This document shows, in pieces, positions 1 through 8,273 of a DNA stretch of 64,000 bases. Within the stretch, counting starts at the first letter, position 1. Each line of letters starts with the position of its first letter. This DNA is from Mycobacterium colombiense (lineage in GTDB: Bacteria > Actinomycetota > Actinomycetes > Mycobacteriales > Mycobacteriaceae), in NCBI RefSeq assembly GCF_003284975.1, contig NZ_QMEU01000004.1, positions 1 to 64,000 of the forward strand, given 5' to 3'. The notes beneath the pieces are model-generated. The model did no database searches. It saw nothing but the letters and a program-made list of their open reading frames with translations, and was not told where the DNA came from. Position numbers and translations under genes: made by a program.

Positions 1-355
1 CGATCGCGAGCGCCACCACGCCGGTGCCCAGGATCAGCACGACGCCCGCCTGTCCGTTCAGCGCGCCCGCGTGCGCGATCACGGCGTCGCTGGTCACCGT
101 GACGCGTTGGGTCTGCAGCGATGCCAACAGCGCGTCGCCCAATGCACGTGCCGCCTCGGGTGCCACCAGTGCACCGGCGGCGCCCGCGATCACCTCGTCG
201 ACCGGGCCGAAATTTCGCGCCACTGCCAAGATGGCCGCCTCCGCGGCCCGCACGCCACCGGGCGCCGTGAGCCCCGGCGCGCCCGCGCCCTCGGCCCTGC
301 GACCGCCCGCCGCGGCCCGGCAGGACGTCTTACCGAGGTCGACGGCCAGTATCAC
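1..355 (-). CDS. BadF/N-acetylglucosamine kinase-type ATPase, N-terminal part (cut by window edge)
   Basis: Only the first 118 codons are inside the window. Reading leftwards from the GTG at 355, the protein opens with VILAVDLGKTSCRAA, the phosphate-1 loop of the ASKHA kinase fold. About 85 residues later comes a segment containing SDAVIAHAGAL and LILGTGVVA, which matches the BadF/BadG/BcrA/BcrD and N-acetylglucosamine kinase family. By family it would phosphorylate an amino sugar in the cytoplasm; the exact substrate is not visible. The GTG overlaps the stop codon of the upstream VOC gene (shared GTGA, 352-355), so the two are probably translationally coupled. The gene continues beyond position 1. 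Confidence 0.75.
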   Translation of the reverse strand, partial: MILAVDLGKTSCRAAAGGRRAEGAGAPGLTAPGGVRAAEAAILAVARNFGPVDEVIAGAAGALVAPEAARALGDALLASLQTQRVTVTSDAVIAHAGALNGQAGVVLILGTGVVALAI

Positions 356-720
356 CGCAGCTTCTGCGCGAATTCGATGACGTTGCCGTCCGGGTCGGCG
401 ATGTGCAGCGTCCTCTCATGCCAGGGTCGATCCACCGGCCCGGTGAGGATCTCGACACCGAGCCCGCGCAACCGTTCCGCTTCCTTATCGACGTCGTCGA
501 TAAGGAAGCCGATCTCACCGCAGGGCGGCTTGCCGCCGTCGCGACCGATGAGCTCCGGCAGTTTCGAGCGTTCGAAAAGCGAGAACTTCGTGTTCTCCAT
601 GTCGAACTCGACATAGCCGTCGCCCTCGATTCGGACCTGAAGGCCGATCACGTCGCGGTAGAACGCCACCGACCGGCGCAGCGACGCGACATAGTGAATG
701 ACGTAGTCCACCCGACGCAT
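352..720 (-). CDS. VOC-family (glyoxalase/bleomycin-resistance-like) protein
   Basis: A 122-residue single-domain vicinal-oxygen-chelate protein. The N-terminal beta-alpha unit carries the likely metal ligand His9 in DYVIHYVASL, followed by SVAFYRDVIGL. The C-terminal unit ends in LHIADPDGNVIEFAQKL, where the Glu near the end is the usual second ligand. The family covers glyoxalase I, dioxygenases and antibiotic-binding proteins, so the reaction is unknown. The ATG at 720 was chosen because it gives the standard VOC start (MRRVDYV); an in-frame extension to 1008 runs through the divergent cyclase gene and is not credible. The stop overlaps the start of the downstream kinase gene. Confidence 0.8.
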   Translation of the reverse strand: MRRVDYVIHYVASLRRSVAFYRDVIGLQVRIEGDGYVEFDMENTKFSLFERSKLPELIGRDGGKPPCGEIGFLIDDVDKEAERLRGLGVEILTGPVDRPWHERTLHIADPDGNVIEFAQKLR

Positions 721-768
721 GCCATGCACGGTATCCGTTCCGTGCGCCTTCGTATGGCCCACGCGGCG

Positions 769-780
769 TAAGGTTCGACC
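769..780 (+). promoter_or_regulatory. Leaderless-type -10 element (TAAGGT) of the 781 cyclase gene
   Basis: TAAGGT at 769-774 ends six bases before the ATG at 781, and there is no Shine-Dalgarno sequence. This is the spacing expected when transcription starts at the first base of the start codon, a common arrangement in mycobacteria. Confidence 0.45.
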
Positions 781-2109
781 ATGAACGTCCCGACGGACAT
801 TCACTATGCCAAGAGCGGTGGCCTCAACATCGCGTTTTCGGTAGCCGGAAAGGGTCCCGACCTCGTCGTCGCGCCCGGCTTCATCTCGCACCTCGACATC
901 ATGTTGGAGGAGCCGTCGGTCGTTCACTTCTACTCGCGGCTCGCGTCCTTTCGTCGCGTCGTCACGTTTGACAAGCGGGGCACCGGTCTCTCGGATCCGG
1001 TGCTGCACGCGCCGACGTTGGAAGAGTCCGTCGACGACCTACGCGCCGTCATGGATGCGTCCGGATGTGAACGCGCCGACCTGGTGGGCGTGTCGGAGGG
1101 CGGCACGATGGCGATGCTGACGGCGGCCGGCCATCCCGATCGCGTGAATGCGCTCGTCCTCTATGGCTCGTTCTCCCGCCTGCTCCGAACGGACGACTAC
1201 CCGCTCGGCGTCACCGAGGAGCAGCTGTCGGCGTTGGTGGAGGTGAGCGCGGCAGGCTGGGGCGAGGGCGTCGGATTGGGGGCATGGGCTCCGAGCCGGC
1301 GGGGCGACGCCGATTTCCGGCGGTGGTGGGCGCGGCTGCAGCGCGTGGCGGCCAGCCCCGGCATGGTCCGCAACATCTTCGCGCTTTATCCGCAGCTGGA
1401 CATCCGTGACGTGCTGCCGGCGATCCAGGCGCCGACGCTCGTGCTGCACCGGCACGACGACCGGATGGTGAGGTGCGAGATGGGTCGCTACCTCGCCGAT
1501 CGCATCCCCGGGGCCAGGTTCGTCGAGATTGACGGCGCCGACCATCTGTTCTTCACGGGCGACGCCGACGCGCTGCTCGACGAGGTCGAGGAGTTCCTCA
1601 CCGGCGTCCGCCCGCAGCCGGCGGTCGAGCGCGTCCTGGCCACCGTGTTGTTCACCGACATCGTGGACTCGACGAAGCGGGCGGTCGAGCTTGGCGACCA
1701 ACGGTGGAAGGAGCTGCTCGGCAGGCATGACGCCCAGGTACGACGCCAGCTCGCACGCTTCAAGGGTTGTGAGGTCAACACGACTGGCGACGGCTTTCTC
1801 GCCCGGTTCGACGGGCCCGCGCGGGCAATCCGGTGTGCCATGGCGATCCGCGACGTCATGCGGAGCCTGGGTCTCGAGGTTCGGGCGGGCGTACACACGG
1901 GTGAGGTCGAGTTGCGCGACGACGACATCAGCGGCATCGCCGTCCACATCGCAGCGCGGGTGGCGGCAGCGGCCGAGGCCGGCGAGGTGCTCGTTTCGCG
2001 CATCGTCGTCGACCTGGTCGCCGGGTCAGACCTGCGCTTCGCCGGTCGCGGCGAGCACACCCTCAAAGGTGTGACGGGTGAGTGGGGGCTGTACGCCGTC
2101 GAGGGTTGA
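781..2109 (+). CDS. Alpha/beta-hydrolase fused to a class III nucleotide cyclase (Rv1900c/LipJ-type)
   Basis: A 442-residue two-domain protein. Residues about 1-275 are an alpha/beta-hydrolase with nucleophile Ser105 in GVSEGG and a late His in DGADHLFF. Residues about 285-442 are a class III cyclase domain: metal-binding Asp293 (FTDIVDS) and Asp337 (TTGDGF), and transition-state Arg393 in GIAVHIAAR. The Asn usual four residues before that Arg is His389. The layout matches M. tuberculosis Rv1900c. Expected to make cAMP in the cytoplasm; the hydrolase substrate is unknown and that domain may act as a sensor. A second copy of this architecture lies at 24912-26483. Confidence 0.88.
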   Translation: MNVPTDIHYAKSGGLNIAFSVAGKGPDLVVAPGFISHLDIMLEEPSVVHFYSRLASFRRVVTFDKRGTGLSDPVLHAPTLEESVDDLRAVMDASGCERADLVGVSEGGTMAMLTAAGHPDRVNALVLYGSFSRLLRTDDYPLGVTEEQLSALVEVSAAGWGEGVGLGAWAPSRRGDADFRRWWARLQRVAASPGMVRNIFALYPQLDIRDVLPAIQAPTLVLHRHDDRMVRCEMGRYLADRIPGARFVEIDGADHLFFTGDADALLDEVEEFLTGVRPQPAVERVLATVLFTDIVDSTKRAVELGDQRWKELLGRHDAQVRRQLARFKGCEVNTTGDGFLARFDGPARAIRCAMAIRDVMRSLGLEVRAGVHTGEVELRDDDISGIAVHIAARVAAAAEAGEVLVSRIVVDLVAGSDLRFAGRGEHTLKGVTGEWGLYAVEG

Positions 2110-2243
2110 TGGCTGGCTGCGGCATCGATTGCGGCTGGGTGCAGAACTGATACCGTTCAAACCGCAAGCCGCTCGTCATATTGATCTCGCGAAAATCGGC
2201 GGCTCACCACCGCGCTGGAGGAGTTCATGCGCAGGAGCGCGTC

Positions 2244-2972
2244 ATGACCGATGCCACCTGGGCCCTCTACACCGAGCAGATGGACAAGGTCGACGGCTGG
2301 TTTTTCGAGGCCGACGTCGAGCTCTTCAGCAAACTGCTCGCTTGCCAGACGGCCGAGGGCGTCAAGGGCGACATGCTGGAAATCGGCGCATATCAGGGCA
2401 AGTCCGCCATCTTGATGGGCTATGGCCTGCGTGACGACGAAGAACTGGTGATCTGCGATCTGTTCGGCGCCGTGCTGAATCACGCCGACATCGCCCAAGC
2501 CCCACGCCAGCAGTACTCGGGCTTGGACCAGCAGCAGTTCCTCGCCAACTGGGACCGTTTCCACACTCGCCGCCCAACGCTGGAGGTCTGCGAATCGTCA
2601 GAGCTCGATCTCGGAGACCGCAGTCTCCGCTTCGTCCATATCGACGGTTGTCACGGCTACCAGTGCGTCGCCAATGACATCACCCTGGCCGTGACTCACG
2701 CAGCCAGGCGGGGAGTGATCGCGCTGGACGACTACCGAGGGGTGGAAACCCCCGGTGTGGCGGCAGCCGTTTGGCAGGCTGTCGGCAACGGCTTCCTGTT
2801 CCCGTTCGCTGCGACGTACATGAAAATCTATGCTTGCACCTCGGCCGCTGATCAGCGTTACTGGTTAGAGCGGGTCAGGGATCGCGGCGACATCTGCGCT
2901 TTCCCCGACTTCGAGATGCCGTCTTATCGGAGCGTTTCGGACACGCAACTTCGCCGCTCCGATGAGCGATGA
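2244..2972 (+). CDS. Class I SAM-dependent methyltransferase (Methyltransf_24-like)
   Basis: A 242-residue protein with the Rossmann methyltransferase fold. Motif I is DMLEIGAYQGKSA (residues 44-56), and an acidic His-rich motif FVHIDGCHGYQ follows near residue 127. It resembles the macrocin/CmcI-like O-methyltransferases that decorate sugars or natural products. It converges on a GT1-family glycosyltransferase and a UDP-glucuronate decarboxylase-like gene, so methylation of a glycolipid or surface sugar is a reasonable inference. The ATG at 2244 is preceded by AGGAG at 2233-2237; an in-frame start at 2181 has no such site. Confidence 0.75.
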   Translation: MTDATWALYTEQMDKVDGWFFEADVELFSKLLACQTAEGVKGDMLEIGAYQGKSAILMGYGLRDDEELVICDLFGAVLNHADIAQAPRQQYSGLDQQQFLANWDRFHTRRPTLEVCESSELDLGDRSLRFVHIDGCHGYQCVANDITLAVTHAARRGVIALDDYRGVETPGVAAAVWQAVGNGFLFPFAATYMKIYACTSAADQRYWLERVRDRGDICAFPDFEMPSYRSVSDTQLRRSDER

Positions 2973-2979
2973 CAGGCGT

Positions 2980-4149
2980 TCAGCCGGCGTATTGGACGAC
3001 CGCGTCTTCCAGGAGACCGGCTGCGGCGGCGGCGCTTTCGGCGGGTGTGGCCATCTGGGCGGCGACTTCGAGGGTTCGAGCTACGCAATGCGGAGTGAGG
3101 ATGGCCCGCAGGTCGGCGAGCAGCGAATCTCGAGTGGTTGCGGAGAAGTGCCGTCCGATGCCGACGCCCAGCTGGCCGACCGCAGCAGCCCACATTGGCT
3201 GATCGACCGAAACCGCAAGGGCCAAAGTAGGTTTGCCGGCCCGTATGCCGGCGAACGTGGTGCCGGGACCGCCGTGGTGGACGACCGCGCGGCAAGCGGG
3301 AAAGACGGCCGAGTGGTTTATCGCGCCCACAACCTTGACATGGTCAGATTGCGGGACGCCAGCCAAATCGCTTACGCCGCTGCAGATCAGCGCCCGCTCG
3401 CCTAATTGCGCGCAGGCCCCCGTGATCATCTCGAGCAAGCCGGCGTGAAATGCGACTCGCGCGCTGCTGCCAAAGCCGAAGTAAATCGGCGGCGTTTCCG
3501 CGGCAATCCATGACGACACCTCGTCGTCGACATCGGTCGGTAACTCCAGCGTCAATCCGCCGACGAACGGCCGTCGGACTTCCCATTTCGCCCATTCGGC
3601 CGCCAAACCCGGGAAAAAGAGTTCGTCATAGGCCTGAATCTCCAGTGGTTGTCGCACCGAGGTGCCCGATCCCTCCGGCAGGCTTAACGTTTGGCGCAGG
3701 GCGTCTTCAGCTTCTTTGGTTACTTGCGTACCCGTGTCACGCCCGAGCGGGTAGATGTGCAGCGCGGCCTGCGGAATGTCGTAGAATTCCGCAACATTGG
3801 CGGCCAGCCCCTGCTGGCTCGCATCGGTCAGCAATAGGTCTGCCTCGTCTGCCAGCGACGTGAGCGCCGTTCCCAGCCGCGGCCAGAGTCGTTTGAGATC
3901 CTCTGAAATCACCCACGCCATGAAGACCGGGTTCGGCGACTCCCCGTACTTGCGGGCGATCTCCGCGTTCTGCCGAACCTGGTCGGGGCCGTGGGGGACC
4001 GCAGGAAGTCCCGCCGACTCGACGAAGCCGACATAGTTGGGCGGGACGGCCATGCGTACGTCGTGACCTCGGCGTTGCAGCTCCCGACCGATGGTGGCGC
4101 AGGGCTCGACATCGCCCCGAGTTCCCAAGGTAGCCAGTGCAATCCTCAC
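2980..4149 (-). CDS. GT1-family glycosyltransferase (UGT/Gtf-like, Rv1524/Rv1526c type)
   Basis: A 389-residue GT-B enzyme. The N-terminal domain opens with VRIALATLGTRGDVEP, typical of MGT/Gtf enzymes of glycopeptidolipid and antibiotic pathways. The C-terminal donor-binding domain contains HHGGPGTTFAGIRAGKP and SVDQPMWA, the nucleotide-sugar signature. It should transfer an activated sugar to a hydrophobic acceptor at the cytoplasmic face of the membrane; donor and acceptor are unknown. The GTG at 4149 overlaps the stop of the upstream decarboxylase gene (GTGA), which fixes the start and suggests coupled translation. Partnership with that enzyme would supply a UDP-pentose or related donor (inference). 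Confidence 0.85.
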   Translation of the reverse strand: MRIALATLGTRGDVEPCATIGRELQRRGHDVRMAVPPNYVGFVESAGLPAVPHGPDQVRQNAEIARKYGESPNPVFMAWVISEDLKRLWPRLGTALTSLADEADLLLTDASQQGLAANVAEFYDIPQAALHIYPLGRDTGTQVTKEAEDALRQTLSLPEGSGTSVRQPLEIQAYDELFFPGLAAEWAKWEVRRPFVGGLTLELPTDVDDEVSSWIAAETPPIYFGFGSSARVAFHAGLLEMITGACAQLGERALICSGVSDLAGVPQSDHVKVVGAINHSAVFPACRAVVHHGGPGTTFAGIRAGKPTLALAVSVDQPMWAAAVGQLGVGIGRHFSATTRDSLLADLRAILTPHCVARTLEVAAQMATPAESAAAAAGLLEDAVVQYAG

Positions 4150-5117
4150 CACTGCGCGCCTGTCTGGGAGCCGGATCCGACGATGCCAGTGAAATATTCG
4201 ATCGTCCGCTCGACGCCTTCTTCGAAAGTGACTCGGGGCCTCCAGCCGAGGGCGGACTCGGCGAGGGCGATGTCCGGCCTGCGCTGCTTCGGGTCGTCCG
4301 CGGGCAGTGGCTGAAAGACCGTCATGGAGGGGGAGCCGGTCATTTCCTTGATCAGCCTTGCTGTTTCGAGCACGGTGCGTTCTGCGGGGCTGCCGAGGTT
4401 GACGGGTCCGGTGAACGAAGCTTCGCTCACCGCCATTTTCACGAGCCCTTCGATGAGGTCGTCGACGTAACAAAAGGAACGGGTCTGGCTGCCGTCCCCG
4501 AAGACGGTGATCGGTTCGCCGCGCAGCGCCTGGACGATGAACGACGAAATAATTCGCCCGTCCTCGGGGTCCATCCTCGGACCGTAGGTATTGAAGATGC
4601 GGACGACCTTGATGCGGACGCGGTAGCGCCGCGCGTATTCGAGCATCAGCGTCTCCGCAACCCGCTTGCCTTCCTCGTAGCAGGCCCGCATGCCGAAGCA
4701 GTTGGCGTTGCCCCAGTACGTTTCGGCCTGCGGATGGATAGTCGGATCGCCGTAGACCTCGCTGGTGGAGGCCTGCAGAATCGTCGCCCCGCGCTCGCGC
4801 GCCAGTTCCAGTAGGTTTCTGGTCCCGGCGTAGTTGGTGTCGAGGGTGAACAGCGGATCGCGCTGGTAGGCGCGCGGCGATGCGGGGCAGGCCAGGTTGA
4901 AGATGACGTCCAGTGGACCTGGCATAACCGCGGCTACGGGCCGGGTGATGTCGTGCTCGATGAAACGGAAGCCCGGGTCTGCCTCGAGCTGCATCATATT
5001 TTCGCGCCTGCCGGTGCAGAAATTGTCGAGTCCGATGACTTCGATGCCGTTGCGGCGGAGACGATCGCACAGGTGGGAACCCAGGAATCCGGCGGCGCCG
5101 GCGACGAGGGCTCTCAC
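4146..5117 (-). CDS. NAD-dependent epimerase/dehydratase, UDP-glucuronate decarboxylase-like
   Basis: A 323-residue extended SDR. The N-terminal GAAGFLGSHL binds NAD, STSEVYGDP (117-125) is the active-site segment, and Tyr147/Lys151 in CYEEGKR form the YxxxK pair. The stretch HPQAETYWG followed by a conserved CYEEGKR is characteristic of UDP-glucuronate decarboxylases (UXS), which make UDP-xylose; a dTDP-glucose dehydratase-like role cannot be excluded. The GTG at 5117 is preceded by AAGGAG at good spacing. Upstream in-frame ATGs (5162, 5207) lack one. The gene is translationally coupled to the glycosyltransferase downstream. Confidence 0.85.
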   Translation of the reverse strand: MRALVAGAAGFLGSHLCDRLRRNGIEVIGLDNFCTGRRENMMQLEADPGFRFIEHDITRPVAAVMPGPLDVIFNLACPASPRAYQRDPLFTLDTNYAGTRNLLELARERGATILQASTSEVYGDPTIHPQAETYWGNANCFGMRACYEEGKRVAETLMLEYARRYRVRIKVVRIFNTYGPRMDPEDGRIISSFIVQALRGEPITVFGDGSQTRSFCYVDDLIEGLVKMAVSEASFTGPVNLGSPAERTVLETARLIKEMTGSPSMTVFQPLPADDPKQRRPDIALAESALGWRPRVTFEEGVERTIEYFTGIVGSGSQTGAQW

Positions 5118-5371
5118 TGCTTGTACTCCTTGGTTCCGGCCATCGAACACGTAGCTTCGCATGGCGGAGCTGACTTCCTGCAAGACGCCCGCTGGAACTG
5201 TCCCCATTCACACTGGCGTTAGTGGTTCGTTCAGCTGGAGTTCACCGGCGATGCGAACACGACGCCCATCAGCGTGCACGTCTGAATGTGCGCCGCCCCG
5301 GATTCACCGTCGGTTGTCGCCGCGTTCCTGCACTTGCCGAGGTCAGGCGCGTTGGGCAACGCCGCGGTGCT

Positions 5372-5839
5372 CTAGGTTCCGGCCGGCGTATTCGTCCGCG
5401 CATCCCAAATGGCTTGTGTCTCAGGACTGATCGAGGCGTGGTGGATCTCCTGGAAGTTCCGTCCGCCTCGACGAAATGTCGCGACGACGGCGACCGGCGC
5501 GTCTTGCTCCAGCATCGGGATGGACAGCCACTCGCAGGGTCGTATGTGCACCAAGTCCACCGCTGCGGCGCTTGGGTCGGCGGCGTAGGAGTAAGGCCCG
5601 CAGATGCGGCCCAACCAGAACCGCCCTTGAGTGTCGCGGGTCCAGACAAACGAGCCTTCGTCGACGTCGGCGAATCGGTCGACCCGATGGACAAGCCGCT
5701 CCTGCTCGCCCGGCCGGCTCACGAATTGCCCAAACCCGCACACCCCGAGCCGACGGGCGCGATCGATCGCGGCCTGTGGGTCGACGGCATCGTTGCGGGA
5801 TCGCATCGGCGCGCGGTACACGGCAACCATGGGAGACAT
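5372..5839 (-). CDS. Conserved hypothetical protein, about 155 residues
   Basis: I do not recognise a named family. The protein has no signal peptide or membrane segment. It contains RARRLGVCGFGQF near the N-terminus, an aromatic stretch (GSFVWTRDTQGRFWLGRI) and a C-terminal segment ending in ISPETQAIWDARTNTP. The mixed alpha/beta, Trp-rich character suggests a globular cytoplasmic protein. Start is taken as the ATG at 5839; an ATG at 5830 is equally possible. It is divergent from the membrane cyclase gene at 5917, with about 77 bases for two promoters. No frameshift was seen. Confidence 0.6.
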   Translation of the reverse strand: MSPMVAVYRAPMRSRNDAVDPQAAIDRARRLGVCGFGQFVSRPGEQERLVHRVDRFADVDEGSFVWTRDTQGRFWLGRICGPYSYAADPSAAAVDLVHIRPCEWLSIPMLEQDAPVAVVATFRRGGRNFQEIHHASISPETQAIWDARTNTPAGT

Positions 5840-5904
5840 CGTGCCTCGGCGCCTTGGCCGGGCCGATGTGGACCTTTTCTCGCGCATCGCAGGCGACGAC
5901 GATT

Positions 5905-5916
5905 TAACCTCCCGGC
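5905..5916 (+). promoter_or_regulatory. Leaderless-type -10 element (TAACCT) of the membrane cyclase gene
   Basis: TAACCT at 5905-5910 lies six bases before the ATG at 5917, with no ribosome-binding site between, consistent with a leaderless transcript. Confidence 0.4.
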
Positions 5917-7422
5917 ATGGACCGTATCTGGCAGTGGACATGGGATCGTTGCGGCCCGAGGTATTACTGGTGGGCCCTCTGCGCTGCGGCGTTTCTCGTG
6001 TCGCTGCCCGTTTACACCGTGTTCGTATCGCTTCCGATCGTCGTTTCCGAAAAGTCCGACCGCTACCTCGGTGCGACCGCCATCACCGTTGTCGCCGTAA
6101 TTGTGCTCGTAGGCATCATGGTTTTCCCGGATCACGGATGGGCGCGCCTGGTGAAAGAGTGGGCCAGGGGCGACGGGGCCGAAGGAGTAACCGCCCTCGA
6201 GGCCACCTACCGGTATGTGCGCAGCTCGACCGTCCGAACGGTGTGGGGTACCGGCATCTGGGCCGCCGCCTTGTCGGTCGTCGTCGGCGCGATCGCCGGT
6301 GCGACGGGGCCACGATTGCTGCAATACGGGATTCGCGGCGCCGTCATCGGAATAGCGGTGCAGCTGATCGCTTTTCACAGCATCGCGGAGGCGATGCAGC
6401 GGCCGGTCAGGATCGCCCTGGCCGGTGACACCGGAATCGGCGATTCGTTGCCGCGCTCGCGCCCCACCTTTGCCACGCGATCGAACGTGTCCATGCTCGC
6501 GGCCGCCTTCGCATACACCGTCGGCGGGGCCATGCTTGCGACGGTGCTGCACCCGGTCAGCGACGCCCCGATCCTGTCCGTCCTGATCGGCTGTGTGTTG
6601 ACGCTCGTCTTCGCGGTGCCGATCACCGTCGGCATCGGGTTCTCGCACTCGCTGCAACCCGTCCGGGACCTCGCCAACGGCGCCGAACGCGTCGCCGCAG
6701 GGGACTACGGTCGACGCTTGCCGGTCGTTCAGGACGACGACCTGGGTGCACTGGCCGCGTCGTTCAACCGCATGCAGGCGGGTTTGGCTGAGCGCCAACG
6801 TCTTCAGGGCGCGTTCGGCACCTACGTCGATCCCGCTTTGGCTGCGCGGTTGCTCCAACAGGGCGACGACGTGTTCACCGGTGAGCGCCGCGAGGTGACC
6901 GTGATGTTCGTCGATATCCGCGACTTCACCCCGTTCGCGGAGGCGAACTCCGCCGAGGACACGGTCGCCCGGCTCAACGCGTTGTTCGAAATCGTGGTGC
7001 CCGCCGTCGTCGAGGCCGGTGGTCACGTCAACAAATTCCTCGGCGACGGGGCTTTGGCCGTATTCGGGGCGCCCAACGACCTCCCAAACCATGCCGACGC
7101 GGCGGTGGACGCGGCCGCACTTGTCCATCGTCTGGTGACGCAGCGATTCGGCGGTGAACTTCGCATCGGAATCGGCGTCAACACCGGCAAGGTGATCGCC
7201 GGCACCATAGGAGGCGCAGGCAAGCTTGAGTTCACGCTGATCGGCGACGCGGTCAACGTCGCCGCGCGCGTCGAACAACTCACCAAGACCACGGGTGACG
7301 CCATCCTTGTCACCGGTGCGTGCGTGGACGCACTCGCCTCTCGACCGCCCGGACTCCTCGATCGGGGATGGCACGTTTTGAAGGGGAAATCGGCCGAGGT
7401 ACGGGTTTTCGCTCTCGGCTAG
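5917..7422 (+). CDS. Membrane-anchored adenylate cyclase with HAMP domain (Rv1318c-Rv1320c type)
   Basis: A 501-residue integral-membrane class III cyclase. Hydrophobic segments near residues 18-40, 50-70, 105-130, 135-155, 190-210 and 215-240 suggest six transmembrane helices. A HAMP linker follows (SLQPVRDLANGAERVAAGDY, about 247-266) and then a cytosolic cyclase domain. Metal-binding Asp333 (VMFVDIRDFT) and Asp377 (LGDG), ATP-specifying Lys436 and Asp444, and transition-state Asn447/Arg451 (AVNVAARV) are all present, so it should be an active adenylate cyclase. The architecture matches the M. tuberculosis Rv1318c/1319c/1320c group. The membrane part probably senses an envelope or lipid signal. 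Confidence 0.9.
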   Translation: MDRIWQWTWDRCGPRYYWWALCAAAFLVSLPVYTVFVSLPIVVSEKSDRYLGATAITVVAVIVLVGIMVFPDHGWARLVKEWARGDGAEGVTALEATYRYVRSSTVRTVWGTGIWAAALSVVVGAIAGATGPRLLQYGIRGAVIGIAVQLIAFHSIAEAMQRPVRIALAGDTGIGDSLPRSRPTFATRSNVSMLAAAFAYTVGGAMLATVLHPVSDAPILSVLIGCVLTLVFAVPITVGIGFSHSLQPVRDLANGAERVAAGDYGRRLPVVQDDDLGALAASFNRMQAGLAERQRLQGAFGTYVDPALAARLLQQGDDVFTGERREVTVMFVDIRDFTPFAEANSAEDTVARLNALFEIVVPAVVEAGGHVNKFLGDGALAVFGAPNDLPNHADAAVDAAALVHRLVTQRFGGELRIGIGVNTGKVIAGTIGGAGKLEFTLIGDAVNVAARVEQLTKTTGDAILVTGACVDALASRPPGLLDRGWHVLKGKSAEVRVFALG

Positions 7423-7460
7423 GGGCGCGACCGCGACCTGAGCTGCGCGGCCTGCGGCCT

Positions 7461-7898
7461 TTAACCTCTCGGGGCCAGGACGACGACGGGGATGGGTCGC
7501 GACGTCCGCTTCTGATATTCGTTGTACCGGTTCTGATTGTTCTTATTGACGATCTGCCATAGCCGCGAATAGTCCGGATCGCCGGACAGCACCGGCCGTG
7601 CGGTGACAGCGAAACGCCTTGGGCCGACGTTGATCTCGACGTCTGGATTCGCCTTCAGGTTGTGGTACCAGCCGGGAGATTCGGGCGCACCGCCCTTGGA
7701 GGCGACCACCAGGTAATTGTCACCGTCGCGGGCGTAGCTCAGCGAGGTCGTGCGCTGCTCACCGGTCTTCGCGCCGACGGTATGCAACAGCAGGCTCGGT
7801 ATCCACAGTGTGCGGTGACCGATCCAGCCGTTCGTCTTGCGATAGACCGCGTCGTGCACCCGCAGCACCTGCGGGAACAGCTTTTCTGCCAGACTCAT
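7461..7898 (-). CDS. F420-dependent nitroreductase/quinone reductase (Ddn family)
   Basis: A 145-residue split-barrel protein. The pattern WIPSLLLHTVGAKTGEQRTTSLSYARDGDNYLVVASKGG followed by PGWYHNLKANPDVEINVG is the hallmark of mycobacterial deazaflavin (F420)-dependent reductases related to Ddn; SKGG and the WYHNL segment belong to the cofactor site. Such enzymes reduce quinones and nitro-compounds at the membrane using F420H2. The ATG at 7898 gives the usual short N-terminus; a longer frame to 8099 overlaps the next small gene. It is convergent with the cyclase upstream. Confidence 0.88.
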   Translation of the reverse strand: MSLAEKLFPQVLRVHDAVYRKTNGWIGHRTLWIPSLLLHTVGAKTGEQRTTSLSYARDGDNYLVVASKGGAPESPGWYHNLKANPDVEINVGPRRFAVTARPVLSGDPDYSRLWQIVNKNNQNRYNEYQKRTSRPIPVVVLAPRG

Positions 7899-7924
7899 AG
7901 CGACCAGTCTGCCCCTTTTGGGGG

Positions 7925-8083
7925 CTAGTGGTGATGCGGCGGCTGTTCGTCGCGGAGCCGGCGCTCGTCCAGCGCCTCGCGCGCCTGGTCCTCGTCGGCG
8001 TACCGTTCCACGTCCTCGGGCGTGACCTGCACCCGTGGCGGTGTGGGCGCGGCCGGCGGTCGCTTTTCGGATTCGCTGGACAT
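7925..8083 (-). CDS. Small charged protein, 52 residues, hypothetical
   Basis: An open frame from ATG 8083 to TAG 7925 encodes MSSESEKRPPAAPTPPRV, then VTPEDVERYADEDQAREALDE, and ends in a HHH tail. It is hydrophilic and strongly acidic/basic, with a Pro-rich disordered N-terminus and one predicted helix. I recall similar small mycobacterial proteins but no function. It lies 26 bases upstream of the F420-dependent reductase on the same strand and may share its transcript. Composition and codon choice look native. Confidence 0.6.
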   Translation of the reverse strand: MSSESEKRPPAAPTPPRVQVTPEDVERYADEDQAREALDERRLRDEQPPHHH

Positions 8084-8273
8084 CAAGCGATTGTCTCATT
8101 GTCGACGAGCGTTAGGTCCCGGCTCTGGCGATGTCTCGACGAAGGTGAAGGCGCCCGCCCCCGAAACGAATTACCATTTGCAGCGCAATATCGGCGACCA
8201 AAAGACCAGTGCCACTGGCGACTCCGCGGCCGGTTACTTCATCCGGCCCGAAGGGCGATCGACGATCCACGCC

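Noticed and set aside
4150-5211. Extension of the glycosyltransferase frame across the decarboxylase gene
   Set aside because: The extension is a low-complexity shadow; the GTGA overlap at 4146-4149 marks the true start.
5719-7374. Long minus-strand open frame (551 codons) opposite the membrane cyclase
   Set aside because: Its product is low-complexity His/Asp/Arg-rich sequence without domains and mirrors the codons of a well-supported cyclase; a GC-rich shadow frame.
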